32,438 nucleotides of DNA from Streptomyces sp. SM1 (GTDB lineage: Bacteria > Actinomycetota > Actinomycetes > Streptomycetales > Streptomycetaceae): assembly GCF_002910825.1 (NCBI RefSeq), contig NZ_NEUB01000579.1, positions 1 through 32,438 on the forward strand, given 5' to 3'. The first letter of the stretch is position 1; the number at the start of each line of letters is the position of its first letter. Of this stretch, positions 14,075-22,821 are shown piece by piece. The position numbers and the translations under genes were made by a program. Under the pieces are notes generated by a model that saw only the letters and a list, made by a program, of their open reading frames with translations, had not been told where the DNA came from and made no database searches.

Positions 14075-15346
14075 CTACTCCAGGGACCCGTCCACCGACG
14101 CCAGGGGCAGCGCGAACAGCATCCGTCCGGACTGCGACCACACCTCGCCCGTCTCCTGCCAGTAGGACAGGGACGCCGCCTCACCGCTCCAGCAGCGGTG
14201 CGTCTCGTCCGCCCCGCAGCGGATGGGGCGGGCCCCCTCGGTGTCCTGCCGCCACAGGGTGCCGCGCTCGTCCGGCGTCCCGGTCATCCGGCCCAGATAC
14301 CAGCCCGACCGGTACGACAGCACACTGCGCACATGGGTCAGTTCCGTCTCGTACACCGCGACCGGGTCCGGTTCCAGCAGCCCGGCGCGCTCCGGCTCGT
14401 CGCCGAAGGAGTACCGCCACAGCCGGGTCGGCCCGTCCTCCTCCGCGGGCGTCGCCTCGTGGGCGACCAGACTGTCGGGCGCGGTGCTGCGGTCCAGGGA
14501 GATGCCGCCCGGCCGGGGGGCGCCGGCGCCGTTCGTCCGGTAGGAGGCGACCGCCGGGAGGACGTACCGCGCCCCGGCCGCCGACCAGCCGCCGGGCACC
14601 CGGCCGACGGACGGGCTCTCCACGGTGGCCCGCTGCACACGGTCCAGGTCGTACACGTACAGCGCGCCGCCCTCGCCCCGGCCCGTGGTCACCAGCAGTT
14701 TGTCCTGGTACCAGACCATGCCGGACACGGTGGAACCCAGCCCGCGGTAGTCCCGGCCCCCGTCCTCCGGTACGGCGAGCAGTGCCCAGGTGTAGCGCGG
14801 CCCGGCGGAGTCGCCCGCGTCCACGAAGGCGACCCGGGCGAGCCCCTGCTCCGCCGCCGATCCCGTGCTCCGGCTCCACCCGGAGAGGATCACCCGGTGC
14901 TCGCCCCAGCGGCCGTCCTCGTCCGCGTCCCCGGAGGTGGTGACCGCCCCGGGCCGCCAGCCGTCGGTGTCGCCACCCGGCCAGCAGTACGCCTGTGTCG
15001 CGGCCGGTTCGACGGGCAGGGCGCGCCGGTCGTCCTCCGCGCAGTCCTCCGCGTCGCTCAGCGAACCGTCCGGGTCGGCGAGCACGGCAGCGACACCGAC
15101 CGGCCGGCCCATGCCCTCGGCGAGGCGGCCGAGGGCCGCACCCGGAACATCGTGCCCGGTCAGCCGCAGCGGCGCGGTGTCGGAGGACGCGGTCAGCGGC
15201 TTCAGCGCCCCGGGATCATCGGCGTCGGTGGCCTGCGAAGCGCTGATCATGGTCGCCGCCGCGGTCAGCGCGAGAGCGGTCCCGGCCAGCCCGGCCCGCA
15301 GGACCCTGCCTCTCCTGCGCCGGCGGTGTCTGCCGCGATGCCTCAT
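14075..15346 (-). CDS. Secreted protein of unknown function (423 aa)
   Basis: Exported protein with an N-terminal signal: a run of Arg/His residues (MRHRGRHRRRRRGR), then the hydrophobic stretch AGLAGTALALTAAATMISA and a likely cleavage after the ASQA region; no lipobox Cys. The basic n-region is unusually long. The mature part is rich in Asp, Gly and Trp and has short repeating blocks of the kind WALLAVPEDGGRDYRGLG, MVWYQDKLLVTTGRGEGGALYVYDLD and GWYLGRMTGTPDERGTLWRQD, which suggest a beta-propeller-like fold. Pairs of Cys (AEDCAEDD / QAYCWPGG; IRCGADETHRCW) could form disulfides outside the cell. No family or catalytic motif was recognised. GGAGG lies just upstream of ATG 15346. It appears monocistronic, with its own terminator. 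Confidence 0.8.
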   Translation of the reverse strand: MRHRGRHRRRRRGRVLRAGLAGTALALTAAATMISASQATDADDPGALKPLTASSDTAPLRLTGHDVPGAALGRLAEGMGRPVGVAAVLADPDGSLSDAEDCAEDDRRALPVEPAATQAYCWPGGDTDGWRPGAVTTSGDADEDGRWGEHRVILSGWSRSTGSAAEQGLARVAFVDAGDSAGPRYTWALLAVPEDGGRDYRGLGSTVSGMVWYQDKLLVTTGRGEGGALYVYDLDRVQRATVESPSVGRVPGGWSAAGARYVLPAVASYRTNGAGAPRPGGISLDRSTAPDSLVAHEATPAEEDGPTRLWRYSFGDEPERAGLLEPDPVAVYETELTHVRSVLSYRSGWYLGRMTGTPDERGTLWRQDTEGARPIRCGADETHRCWSGEAASLSYWQETGEVWSQSGRMLFALPLASVDGSLE

Positions 15347-15609
15347 ATCGTCCTCCTGGGGCGATCCAACTGCGTCCGCTGATCCGCGGGTTGACCGTGG
15401 AACAGAAGGGGTGCCCGTACCGGGATGCTACGGCAGCCGACCGCCCCGGGAGAGGAAGACCCCGCAATTGTGCGAACCGGCGGCCCCCGCAGTCTGGCCA
15501 GGTGCACGCGTGTACGACCCCCGGCCCGCCGACGCGGCGCCGCCCGCCCCTCACGGACAGCGGTGTCCGCTCCCGAGGGCGGCCCCGGCGGCCCCCGACC
15601 CGGCCGGTC

Positions 15610-16884
15610 TCAATGACCCCGGGCCGGTGTGAGGCGGTCGCGCGGGTGGGGGAACACGGAGTGGGGCTGGTCGGGGAGGAGGGTCTCCACCTCGGCCGAC
15701 TCGGTGAAGCGGTACGGACGGTGGTCCAGGAGAGGACCCAGATAGCGGCGTACGCGGGACATCTCCGCGCGTACCGTCACCGTACGGGCGGGGTCGCCGA
15801 AGATGTCCCCGGCGAGGGCCGCCGCACTGCGCCCGGCGCGGTGTACGGCCAGCAGGTACAGCAACTCGGCGTGCCGGGGGCTCAGTTCACGGACCCAGGA
15901 GCCCGACCCGTCCGACACCTCCACCGACCGGCGGCGCGGCTCCCGCAGGTCCAGCACGATCCTCGCCCCGGCACGTGTCACCGGTTCGTCCGCCGCCCGC
16001 ACCAGCCAGCCGCCGGCCAGCGGCTCCAGCGAGCACCGGCCCAGGGCCGGCAGCCACCGCATGCCCGCCGGCACCGACTTGGGCAGCGCCAGCCGTTCCG
16101 TGTACGGCATCCCCGTCACCGCCGCCGTCCACCCGTGCCGGTCCACCACCAGCGCACGCCCGCCGGTCCGGGCCAGCAGCGGTGCCGCCACCGCGCGCAG
16201 CCGCTCCAGTGACCGCGCGTGCGTCTCCCGCAGCCGCGCCTCGGCGAGTTTCGCCACCGAGTCGACCCAGGCCAGCGTGGCCGGATGCATCGTCTCGAGC
16301 GGACCGCTCACGTCCACGACGCCGATCAGCCGGCCGTCCCGGGGATCGGTGATCGGCGCTCCCGCGCACGTCCACGTGGCCTGCGAGCGTACGAAATGCT
16401 CGGAGGCGAACACCTGCACGGGCCGTCCCGTCACCGCCGGGGTGCCCACCCCGTTGGTGCCGACCACGTCCTCACGCCAGTCCGCGCCGATCTGGAAGCC
16501 CAGTCCGTCCGCCTTGCGCAGTACCGGCGCACTGCCCTCCCGCCACAGCACCCGCCCCTCCTCGTCGGCCACCACCATGATGTGACGGGCGACGTCCGCG
16601 ACCGACAGCAACCCTTCCCGCAGCACCGGCAGCACATGCCGCAGCGTCGAGGACTGCCGCCGCCGCTGTACCTCCTCGTGGGACAGCAGACCGCTGCGGA
16701 AGCCGTGGTCCGGGTCCACCCCACTGCGCAGCATCCGCGCCCAGGACTGCCCGATCACCGGGCGGGGCGTCACGGGCATGCGCTGCCCGGACAGCGCGGC
16801 GGAACGGACCTCGTCGAGCACCCGCGCCGCACGCGCCGTGTCGACGACGGCCAGCTGCGTCACGTCCATCGGCGAGAGTGCCAC
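15610..16884 (-). CDS. GAF-domain transcriptional regulator (AcoR/DhaR N-terminal type)
   Basis: 424-aa predicted regulator. Residues about 40-205 resemble the sensor half of AcoR/DhaR-like activators: RPVIGQSWARMLRSGVDPD, then a GAF domain with VVGTNGVGTPAVTGRPVQVFA, HFVRSQATWTCAGAPI and GRLIGVVDVSG. The sigma-54 ATPase domain of AcoR is absent. Instead, a C-terminal segment (LSPRHAELLYLLAVHRAGRSAAALAG, then TVTVRAEMSRVRRYLG) looks like a winged helix that could bind DNA. Proteins of this layout are common in Streptomyces and often sit near dehydrogenase genes. GTG 16884 is chosen as start because GGGAGG lies 4 nt before it; the internal ATG 15 nt further lacks a site. The inducer is unknown. 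Confidence 0.82.
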   Translation of the reverse strand: MALSPMDVTQLAVVDTARAARVLDEVRSAALSGQRMPVTPRPVIGQSWARMLRSGVDPDHGFRSGLLSHEEVQRRRQSSTLRHVLPVLREGLLSVADVARHIMVVADEEGRVLWREGSAPVLRKADGLGFQIGADWREDVVGTNGVGTPAVTGRPVQVFASEHFVRSQATWTCAGAPITDPRDGRLIGVVDVSGPLETMHPATLAWVDSVAKLAEARLRETHARSLERLRAVAAPLLARTGGRALVVDRHGWTAAVTGMPYTERLALPKSVPAGMRWLPALGRCSLEPLAGGWLVRAADEPVTRAGARIVLDLREPRRRSVEVSDGSGSWVRELSPRHAELLYLLAVHRAGRSAAALAGDIFGDPARTVTVRAEMSRVRRYLGPLLDHRPYRFTESAEVETLLPDQPHSVFPHPRDRLTPARGH

Positions 16885-16975
16885 CGGACCTCCCGGAAGA
16901 AAGCTGTCGGACCCAGCACCCCATACTGCCGTCTGCCCCCGGTGGAGACGCTCAGTACAGGGACGGGAACAGCAA

Positions 16976-16993
16976 GTTGCAACCCCCTGCAAC
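16976..16993. promoter_or_regulatory. Inverted repeat GTTGCA-N6-TGCAAC, candidate operator of the GAF regulator gene
   Basis: GTTGCAACCCCCTGCAAC is a perfect 6-bp inverted repeat with 6-nt spacing about 90 bp upstream of the GAF regulator start. Its position and symmetry fit a site for autoregulation by an AcoR-like protein; I have no direct evidence which protein binds. Confidence 0.5.
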
Positions 16994-17074
16994 CCTGGTG
17001 GACCGCCGGGGACTGTTTGAAGATTGAGCGACGCCGTCCCGAGCGGCGTCCACGGCTCTCAAGGGGCCCGTGCG

Positions 17075-17112
17075 GCGGGGGTGGTGCCGTGTCGGCGCAG
17101 CACCACCCCCGC
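17075..17112 (-). terminator. 13-bp perfect hairpin downstream of the acyl-CoA dehydrogenase
   Basis: Arms GCGGGGGTGGTGC (17075-17087) and its complement (17100-17112) with a 12-nt loop. It lies about 130 bp past the stop of the minus-strand dehydrogenase and before the GAF regulator promoter, so it is probably the terminator for the former. Confidence 0.6.
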
Positions 17113-17170
17113 GTTCGCCTGCCGGCCGGACCTGCGCGCGCGGCACGGGGTGCGGCTTGCTGCGCGTCGG

Positions 17171-17220
17171 CGGCTGCGGGCAGGGGGTGGCCGGTCGCGC
17201 AGTTCCCCGCGCCCCTGGGG
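17171..17220. repeat. Dispersed Streptomyces intergenic repeat (GCGCAGTTCCCCGCGCCCCT type)
   Basis: The sequence from GGCTGCGGGCAGGGGGTGG through GCGCAGTTCCCCGCGCCCCT is, from memory, one of the commonest intergenic sequences in Streptomyces chromosomes. It lies directly after the dehydrogenase stop. Its function is not established. Confidence 0.55.
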
Positions 17221-17244
17221 TCGGCGTCCGCCTCCCCGTACAGT

Positions 17245-18879
17245 TCAGGAGACGGGCCGGGCCCGCTCCACCACCGACGCCAGATCCAGGGTGTGCGGCA
17301 GCGTCCCGAACGACGCGCCCGCGTCGCCGCCCAGCCGTCCCGCGCAGAACGCGTCCGACACCTCCGGCGGCGCGTAGCGCACCAGCAGCGACCCCTGGAG
17401 CACCAGCGCCAGCCGCTCCACCAGCCGCCGGGCCCGCCCCTCGACGCCCTCCAGATCCGCCAGTTCCGTCAGCAGGTCCTTGACCGCCGCGTCCAGCCGG
17501 TGGTCGGCCCCGCGCGCCCGCCCGACCTCCCGCAGATACGCGTCGAGTGCCTCCGGCTCGCGGCGCAGCGCCCGCAGCACGTCCAGAGCCTGGACGTTGC
17601 CCGCGCCCTCCCAGACCGAGTTCAGCGGCGACTCCCGCACCAGCCGGGGCATCCCCGACTCCTCCACGTACCCGTTGCCGCCCAGGCACTCCGCCGCCTC
17701 CACCGCGAGCGGCGCGCACCGCTTGGTCACCCAGTACTTCGCCGCCGGCACCGCGATCCGCAGCAGCGCCCGCTCCCGGTCACCGCCGTCGTCGTACGCC
17801 GCCGCCAGCCGCAGCGCCAGCGTGGTGGCCGCCTCCGACTCCAGCGCCAGATCGGCCAGTACGTTGCGCATCAGCGGCTTGTCGACGAGCTTGCCGCCGA
17901 ACGCCTCGCGGTGCGTGCAGTGGTGCACCGCCTGCGCCACGGCCTGCCGCATCAGCCCCGCCGAGCCCAGCACGCAGTCGAGCCGGGTCGCCGCCACCAT
18001 CCCGATGATGGTGCGCACCCCGCTCCCCTCCTCGCCCACCCGGCGCGCCCACGTCCCGGCGAACTCGACCTCGGCGGAGGCGTTGGACCGGTTGCCCAGC
18101 TTGTCCTTGAGCCGCTGGATGAGGAACACGTTGCGCGTGCCGTCCGCCAGCACCCGCGGCGCCAGGAAACACGTGAGGCCCCCGGGCGCCCGCGCCAGCA
18201 CCAGGAAGGCGTCCGACATCGGCGCCGAGCAGAACCACTTGTGCCCGGTCAGCTCGTACGCGCCGTCCTCGGCCAGCGGCCGCGCGGCCGTCGTGTTCGC
18301 CCGTACGTCGCTGCCGCCCTGCTTCTCCGTCATGCCCATCCCGAACAGCGCGCCGGGCTTCTGCCCGGGGGGCCGCAGGGCGCGGTCGTAGACGGTCGAC
18401 GCCAGCCGGGGCTCCCACTCCGCCGCCAGCGCCGGCTCCGTACGCAGCGCGGGCACCGCCGCGTGGGTCATCGACAGCGGGCACCCGTTGCCGGCCTCCG
18501 CCTGCGTCCACATCAGGAACGCCGCCGCCCGCCGCACATGACCGCCCGGCCGCCCCCACGCCCCCGTCAGCCCCGCCGAGACCCCCTTGCCGAGCAGCCG
18601 GTGCCAGGAGGGATGGAAGTCGACCTCGTCGATCCGGTGACCGTAGCGGTCGTGGGTGCGCAGCCGCGGCGGATTCTCGTTGGCCTGCGCTCCCCACTCC
18701 TGTACCTGCGCGGACCCGACGGTCCGCCCGAGCCCCGACAGCTCGGTCAGCCCCTCGTCCAGCACGTCCGCCGCCAGATGCCGCTCGACCGCCTCCACCA
18801 GAGCCCGGTCGGCGCCGAAGACGTCGTACTGCACGAGTGGGGGAGCCTGGTTGGTCACGGTGTGCGTGGTGCCTGCCAT
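17245..18879 (-). CDS. AidB-like acyl-CoA dehydrogenase family protein
   Basis: 544-aa flavoprotein of the AidB branch of the acyl-CoA dehydrogenase superfamily, longer than ordinary acyl-CoA dehydrogenases (about 380-400 aa). GMGMTEKQGGSDVRANTT (residues 180-197) is the AidB signature for FAD/substrate binding; ELTGHKWFCSAPMSDAFLVLA (209-229) and LECLGGNGY-type segment AAECLGGNGYVEESGMPRL follow. SVWEGAGNVQALDVLRAL carries the Glu (E424) at the catalytic-base position. E. coli AidB is linked to alkylation damage, but its enzyme activity is uncertain, so the role here is open. TACGTT (18891-18886) lies 6 nt before ATG 18879 with no ribosome site, consistent with a leaderless transcript, divergent from the YihY gene 90 bp away. 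Confidence 0.93.
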   Translation of the reverse strand: MAGTTHTVTNQAPPLVQYDVFGADRALVEAVERHLAADVLDEGLTELSGLGRTVGSAQVQEWGAQANENPPRLRTHDRYGHRIDEVDFHPSWHRLLGKGVSAGLTGAWGRPGGHVRRAAAFLMWTQAEAGNGCPLSMTHAAVPALRTEPALAAEWEPRLASTVYDRALRPPGQKPGALFGMGMTEKQGGSDVRANTTAARPLAEDGAYELTGHKWFCSAPMSDAFLVLARAPGGLTCFLAPRVLADGTRNVFLIQRLKDKLGNRSNASAEVEFAGTWARRVGEEGSGVRTIIGMVAATRLDCVLGSAGLMRQAVAQAVHHCTHREAFGGKLVDKPLMRNVLADLALESEAATTLALRLAAAYDDGGDRERALLRIAVPAAKYWVTKRCAPLAVEAAECLGGNGYVEESGMPRLVRESPLNSVWEGAGNVQALDVLRALRREPEALDAYLREVGRARGADHRLDAAVKDLLTELADLEGVEGRARRLVERLALVLQGSLLVRYAPPEVSDAFCAGRLGGDAGASFGTLPHTLDLASVVERARPVS

Positions 18880-18968
18880 GTCCCGAACGTACCCCGCCGA
18901 GGGCCCGCCTCACGCGGCGATCCCGCCTCCGGGTGAGTGCGACCAGGCACGACGGATACCTTTGGTCC

Positions 18969-20117
18969 GTGCAGCCAGCAAGTGAACCCCCAGACGAGCC
19001 CTCCGGCCGCCTCCACCGGGCACGGGCCCTCTACCGGAATGTCTCCAAGCGCAGGACCGCCTGGCTGCTGCTCAAGGACACCGTCAATTCCTGCATGGAG
19101 TACCGCATCCTGGGTCTGGCGGCCGAGGCGGCGTTCTTCACGCTGCTGTCGGTGCCCCCGCTGCTGCTCAGCATGATCGGCCTGCTCGGCTACGTCGACG
19201 CCTGGACCGGCGCCGACACCATCCAGAGCCTGCAGCGCAACCTCCTCGACGCCTCCCGCACGGTCCTCTCCGACCGGGGCGTGAGCCAGATCGCGGAGCC
19301 GATCCTGCGGGACGTGACCAAGGGCGGCCGGCCCGACGTGATCTCCCTGGGCTTCCTGATCGCCGTGTGGTCGGGCTCCCGCGCGGTGAACGTCTTCATC
19401 GAGACCATCACCGTCATGTACGGCCTCGACGGCGTCCGGGGCATCGTGAAGACCCGGCTGCTGGCCTTCCTGCTGTTCATCGTGGCCCTGCTGATCGGCT
19501 CGATCGCGCTGCCGCTGATGGTCGCGGGGCCGGACGCGGTCGTGGAGATCGTGCCCTGGTCGACGACGCTCGTCCAGATCCTGTACTGGCCGGTCGTGAT
19601 CCTGCTGTCCGTCGCCTTCCTGACCACGCTCTACCACGTCTCCGTACCCGTGCGCTCGCCCTGGATCGAGGACGTGCCCGGCGCGCTGGTCGCCCTCGGC
19701 ATGTGGGTGCTCGGCAGCTTCCTGCTGCGGATCTACCTGACCAACACCGTCGAGGGCCCCACCATCTACGGCTCCCTCGCCGCCCCCGTCGCGGTCCTGC
19801 TGTGGATCGGGGTCTCCGCGTTCGCCGTGCTCGTCGGCGCCGCCGTCAACGCGGCGATCGACCGCGTCTGGCCGGCCGCCGCGACGGCGGCGGCCCGCGA
19901 GGCGAACGAGCGGCTGCGGCAGGCACAGGTCGCCGAGTACGTCGCCCGCACCGCCGCCACGGCAGGCGAGGCGGATCCCGACCCCGACATGCCCTCCGAG
20001 TTCCCCGAACGCTGGTCCCGCTTCCTCCCCCCGGAGGACGTCACGGCCCGCCTGCGCACCCACGCGAAGCCCCCCCACCCGAAACACGACGACCCCCCGC
20101 TCTCCGAGGAGAAGTGA
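18969..20117 (+). CDS. YihY/virulence factor BrkB family membrane protein
   Basis: 382-aa integral membrane protein with about six helices of the YihY/UPF0761 (BrkB) family. The first helix begins at YRILGLAAEAAFFTLLSVPPLLLSM, where the family's A-x-x-x-F-x-x-x-L-S-x-x-P motif is clear; later ones include LGFLIAVWSGSRAVNVFIETI, RLLAFLLFIVALLIGSIALPL, ILYWPVVILLSVAFLTTLYH and PVAVLLWIGVSAFAVLVGAAVN. The C-terminal 60 residues are cytoplasmic, Ala/Arg then Pro/Asp-rich. Start GTG 18969 (residues VQPASEPPDE) is chosen because TACCTT lies 6 nt before it and the reading upstream is not protein-like. Members are described as possible transporters or RNase BN-mislabelled proteins; the function is unknown. 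Confidence 0.9.
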   Translation: MQPASEPPDEPSGRLHRARALYRNVSKRRTAWLLLKDTVNSCMEYRILGLAAEAAFFTLLSVPPLLLSMIGLLGYVDAWTGADTIQSLQRNLLDASRTVLSDRGVSQIAEPILRDVTKGGRPDVISLGFLIAVWSGSRAVNVFIETITVMYGLDGVRGIVKTRLLAFLLFIVALLIGSIALPLMVAGPDAVVEIVPWSTTLVQILYWPVVILLSVAFLTTLYHVSVPVRSPWIEDVPGALVALGMWVLGSFLLRIYLTNTVEGPTIYGSLAAPVAVLLWIGVSAFAVLVGAAVNAAIDRVWPAAATAAAREANERLRQAQVAEYVARTAATAGEADPDPDMPSEFPERWSRFLPPEDVTARLRTHAKPPHPKHDDPPLSEEK

Positions 20118-20152
20118 CCCGTTCCAGCCCTTCCGTCAGCCCCTCTGGGGGG

Positions 20153-20204
20153 TCCCCCCTTTGGGGGAGTTTGAGGAGCGGGGGTCCGGGGGCAGCGCCC
20201 CCGG
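20153..20204 (+). terminator. Double hairpin terminator after the YihY gene
   Basis: TCCCCC (20153-20158) pairs with GGGGGA (20163-20168), and CCGGGGGC (20186-20193) with GCCCCCGG (20197-20204) over a 3-nt loop. The second is the CGGGGGCAGCGCCCCCG form seen after many Streptomyces genes. It also faces the end of the convergent NmrA-type gene at 20265 and may serve both. Confidence 0.7.
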
Positions 20205-20264
20205 GGGGCGGGACGGGAAGGGGCGGCGGGGGCGAATCAACCAGGCAACACCCCCCGCCCCGGC

Positions 20265-21107
20265 TCACACCGCCCACGTTCCGGCCGCCGCCCCTTCCGC
20301 CACGAAGTCCCCGAAGTCCCGCGGCTCGCGGCCCAGCACCTGCCGCACCCCGTCCTCCACGTGCGCGTTACGTCCGTCCAGCAGGGTCGCGAACACCCCG
20401 GTGAGGAACGCGGCCTCCTCCGGCGGAACCCCGAAGCCCACCAGCGCCTCGCCGTAGTCCTGGACCGGCACGGACCGGTAGGCCAGCGCCCGCCCCGTCG
20501 CCGCCGCGATCTCCGCCACCGCCTCCCGCCAGGTCAGCAGCCGGGGTCCCGTCACCGTGAGCGTCCGCCCCGCATACCGCTCCCCGCCCGTCACCGCGGC
20601 CACCACCACCTCCGCTATATCCCGTACGTCCACGAACGGCTCCGCCACCTCACCCGCGGGAAACACCAGTTCCCCGCGCAGCATCTCGTCCAGCAACGGC
20701 CCCTCGCTGAAGTTCTGCGCGAACCAGGCGGCCCGTACGACCGTCCAGTCCGCGCCCGACGCACGCAGCGCCTCCTCGGTGGGCAACGCCTGGTCCTCGC
20801 CCCGCGCCGACAGCAGCACCAGCCGCCGCACCCTCAGGCCCAGCGCCACCCCGGCCAGCTCACCGACCGCCTCCGCCGTCCCCGGAGCGCCGACATCGGC
20901 GGGGTGCGCCAGATACGCCGCGTCCGCCCCGCGCAGCGTGTCCGCCCAGGTCGACCGGTCCTCCCAGTCGAAGCCGGTCGCCCGCGACGCCGCCCGTACC
21001 GTCAGCCCCGCCGCCTCGGCGGAGCGAGCCACCCGGCTCCCGGTACGCCCCGAGGCACCCGTGACGACCAGGGTCATGTCCTTCGCACTCTTCACGTCAT
21101 CCGTCAT
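20265..21107 (-). CDS. NmrA-type NAD(P)-binding reductase (atypical short-chain dehydrogenase)
   Basis: 280-aa Rossmann-fold protein of the NmrA/atypical SDR group. The nucleotide-binding loop is VTGASGRTGSRVA (residues 15-27, G-x-x-G-x-x-G), followed by the AASRATGFDWED segment and VRRLVLLSARG, and later WTVVRAAWFAQNFSEG and EPFVDVRDIAEVVVAA, all typical of quinone-reductase-like or redox-sensing family members. No Tyr-x-x-x-Lys catalytic pair is expected. ATG 21107 is used; an internal ATG at 21077 begins immediately before the Rossmann strand and is possible. It is divergent from an AraC regulator 81 bp away, a common pairing in which the regulator controls the reductase. Confidence 0.88.
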   Translation of the reverse strand: MTDDVKSAKDMTLVVTGASGRTGSRVARSAEAAGLTVRAASRATGFDWEDRSTWADTLRGADAAYLAHPADVGAPGTAEAVGELAGVALGLRVRRLVLLSARGEDQALPTEEALRASGADWTVVRAAWFAQNFSEGPLLDEMLRGELVFPAGEVAEPFVDVRDIAEVVVAAVTGGERYAGRTLTVTGPRLLTWREAVAEIAAATGRALAYRSVPVQDYGEALVGFGVPPEEAAFLTGVFATLLDGRNAHVEDGVRQVLGREPRDFGDFVAEGAAAGTWAV

Positions 21108-21188
21108 GCCACCGAGTCAACTCCGGTACGGCGCACGCGACCATCGTCGAACGGCTCATCCCCATAGGCCCGCGTCTACGCTGACCTC

Positions 21189-22124
21189 ATGGACGCACTC
21201 ACCGGCCTGCTCGAAGGCCCCCGGGCCCGCGGCGCGTTCATGATCCGCGCGTGTTTCGCCCCGCCGTGGGCGGTCCGCGTGGAGGACCGCGCCCCGCTGA
21301 CGGTGATGCTCCTCGTCCGCGGCCGGGCGTGGATCGTGCCGGACGAGGCCGGACGCCTCCTGATGAGCCCCGGCGACCTCGTCATCGCGCGCGGTCCGGC
21401 CCCGTACACCTGCGCCGACGACCCGGGAACGGCCCCCCAGGCCCTGATCCTCCCCGGCGGCGAGTGCCACTACCCCGACGGACGGCCCCTGAACGGCGTC
21501 ATGGACCTCGGCGTCCGCACCTGGGGCGACCGCCCGGACGGCGCGACGGTGATGCTGATCGGCACCTACCAGATGCGCGGCGAGATCGGCGGACGGCTGC
21601 TGGACGCGCTGCCGCCACTGCTCTCCCTCACCGCCGAGGTGTGGGACTGCCCGCTCACCCCCTTCCTCATGGAGGAGATCGTCCGCGACGCACCCGGTCA
21701 GGAGGTCGTCCTGGACCGGCTGCTCGACCTGCTGGTCATCGCGGCGCTGCGGACCTGGTTCGACCGGCCGGAGGCGGAACCGCCCGCCTGGTACCGGGCG
21801 CGGGCGGACCCGGTCGTCGGTCCGGTCGTACGGCTGCTCCAGGACGATCCCGCCCACCCGTGGACGGTCGCCGGACTCGCCGCGAAGGCCGGTGTCTCCC
21901 GCGCCGCGCTGGCCCGCCGCTTCACGCGGCTCGTCGGCGAACCCCCGATGACGTACCTCACCGGGTGGCGCCTCGCCCTCGCCGCGGACCGCCTCCACGA
22001 CACCGACGACACCATCGGCGCGATCGCCCGCCAGGTCGGTTACGGCAGCGCCTTCGCTCTGTCCACCGCCTTCAAACGGGCCTACGGCGTCAGCCCCCAG
22101 GAGTGGCGGACCCGCCCGGCGTAA
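21189..22124 (+). CDS. AraC family transcriptional regulator (cupin sensor)
   Basis: 311-aa regulator. The N-terminal cupin-like sensor ([28 protein letters not shown], then [20 protein letters not shown]) is of the Cupin_6/AraC_binding type. The C-terminal pair of helix-turn-helix motifs spans about residues 212-306: [21 protein letters not shown] and [32 protein letters not shown], which is a full AraC signature. TACGCT (21177-21182) lies 6 nt before ATG 21189 and no ribosome site is present. It is divergent from the NmrA-type reductase, its likely target. A second AraC gene starts 10 nt downstream. Confidence 0.95.
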   Translation: MDALTGLLEGPRARGAFMIRACFAPPWAVRVEDRAPLTVMLLVRGRAWIVPDEAGRLLMSPGDLVIARGPAPYTCADDPGTAPQALILPGGECHYPDGRPLNGVMDLGVRTWGDRPDGATVMLIGTYQMRGEIGGRLLDALPPLLSLTAEVWDCPLTPFLMEEIVRDAPGQEVVLDRLLDLLVIAALRTWFDRPEAEPPAWYRARADPVVGPVVRLLQDDPAHPWTVAGLAAKAGVSRAALARRFTRLVGEPPMTYLTGWRLALAADRLHDTDDTIGAIARQVGYGSAFALSTAFKRAYGVSPQEWRTRPA

Positions 22125-22134
22125 CCTGGACGAC

Positions 22135-22821
22135 GTGTACAGGGAGCGGGCGTCACGGCTGACGGGCGCGGTCGTGTGGACCAACTCGCCCTCCGGCAGC
22201 GGGGAGGGCAGAGTGCTGCCCGACGGCTGCATGGACCTGCTCTGGAAGGAGGGCCGGCTGCTGGTCGCCGGCCCCGACACCCGGGCGCACGTCACCGGGG
22301 GGCCGCCGGCCACCTGGACGGGCATCCGCTTCCCTCCCGGCACGGCGCCCGCCCTGCTGGGCGTCCCCGCCCACGAACTGCGCGACCGCCGCGTCGACCT
22401 GGCCGACCTGTGGCCCGCGGCGGACGTACGCCGCCTCACCGACCGGGTCGACGCGGCGGACGACCCGGTGCGCGGCCTGGAGGACCTGGCCCTGCGCCTG
22501 GCAGCGGAGACCGCCCCGCCCGACCCCCTGCTCGGCCGTCTCGTGGCGGCCCTCGCCGAGGGCCGCCCGGTCGCCGCGACCGCCGACGAACTGGGCGTTG
22601 GCGCACGCCAGTTGCACCGCCGTTCCCTGACGGCGTTCGGCTACGGCCCGAAGACCCTGGCCCGCATCCTCCGTCTGCGCCGCGCCCTGGCCCTGGCCCT
22701 GGCGGGCGTCCCCTTCGCGGAGACGGCGACCCGCAGCGGATACGCGGATCAGCCTCATCTCGCGCGTGACGTACGGACGTTGACAGGGCTGTCGCTGAGC
22801 GAGCTACTCGTCCGCCGGTAG
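22135..22821 (+). CDS. AraC family regulator with DUF6597-like sensor
   Basis: 228-aa regulator starting at GTG 22135. The N-terminal half ([30 protein letters not shown], then [20 protein letters not shown]) is the sensor of the short AraC family with the 'LPDGCxDL' motif. The C-terminal half has [22 protein letters not shown] and [32 protein letters not shown] as the helix-turn-helix pair. TAACCT (22122-22127) is 7 nt before the GTG; the TAA of this hexamer is the stop codon of the preceding AraC gene. Its 3' end overlaps the convergent VOC gene by 18 bp. AraC proteins of this kind are often paired with a VOC gene, so the VOC protein is a reasonable target. Confidence 0.92.
   Translation: MYRERASRLTGAVVWTNSPSGSGEGRVLPDGCMDLLWKEGRLLVAGPDTRAHVTGGPPATWTGIRFPPGTAPALLGVPAHELRDRRVDLADLWPAADVRRLTDRVDAADDPVRGLEDLALRLAAETAPPDPLLGRLVAALAEGRPVAATADELGVGARQLHRRSLTAFGYGPKTLARILRLRRALALALAGVPFAETATRSGYADQPHLARDVRTLTGLSLSELLVRR

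Larger units (their letters stand above)
16885..17244. other. Intergenic region with operator-like repeat, hairpin and Streptomyces repeat
   Basis: 360 bp between the start of the GAF regulator and the stop of the acyl-CoA dehydrogenase, both on the minus strand. No gene is seen. It contains an inverted repeat at 16976-16993, a long hairpin at 17075-17112 and a dispersed-repeat sequence at 17171-17220. Confidence 0.6.
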
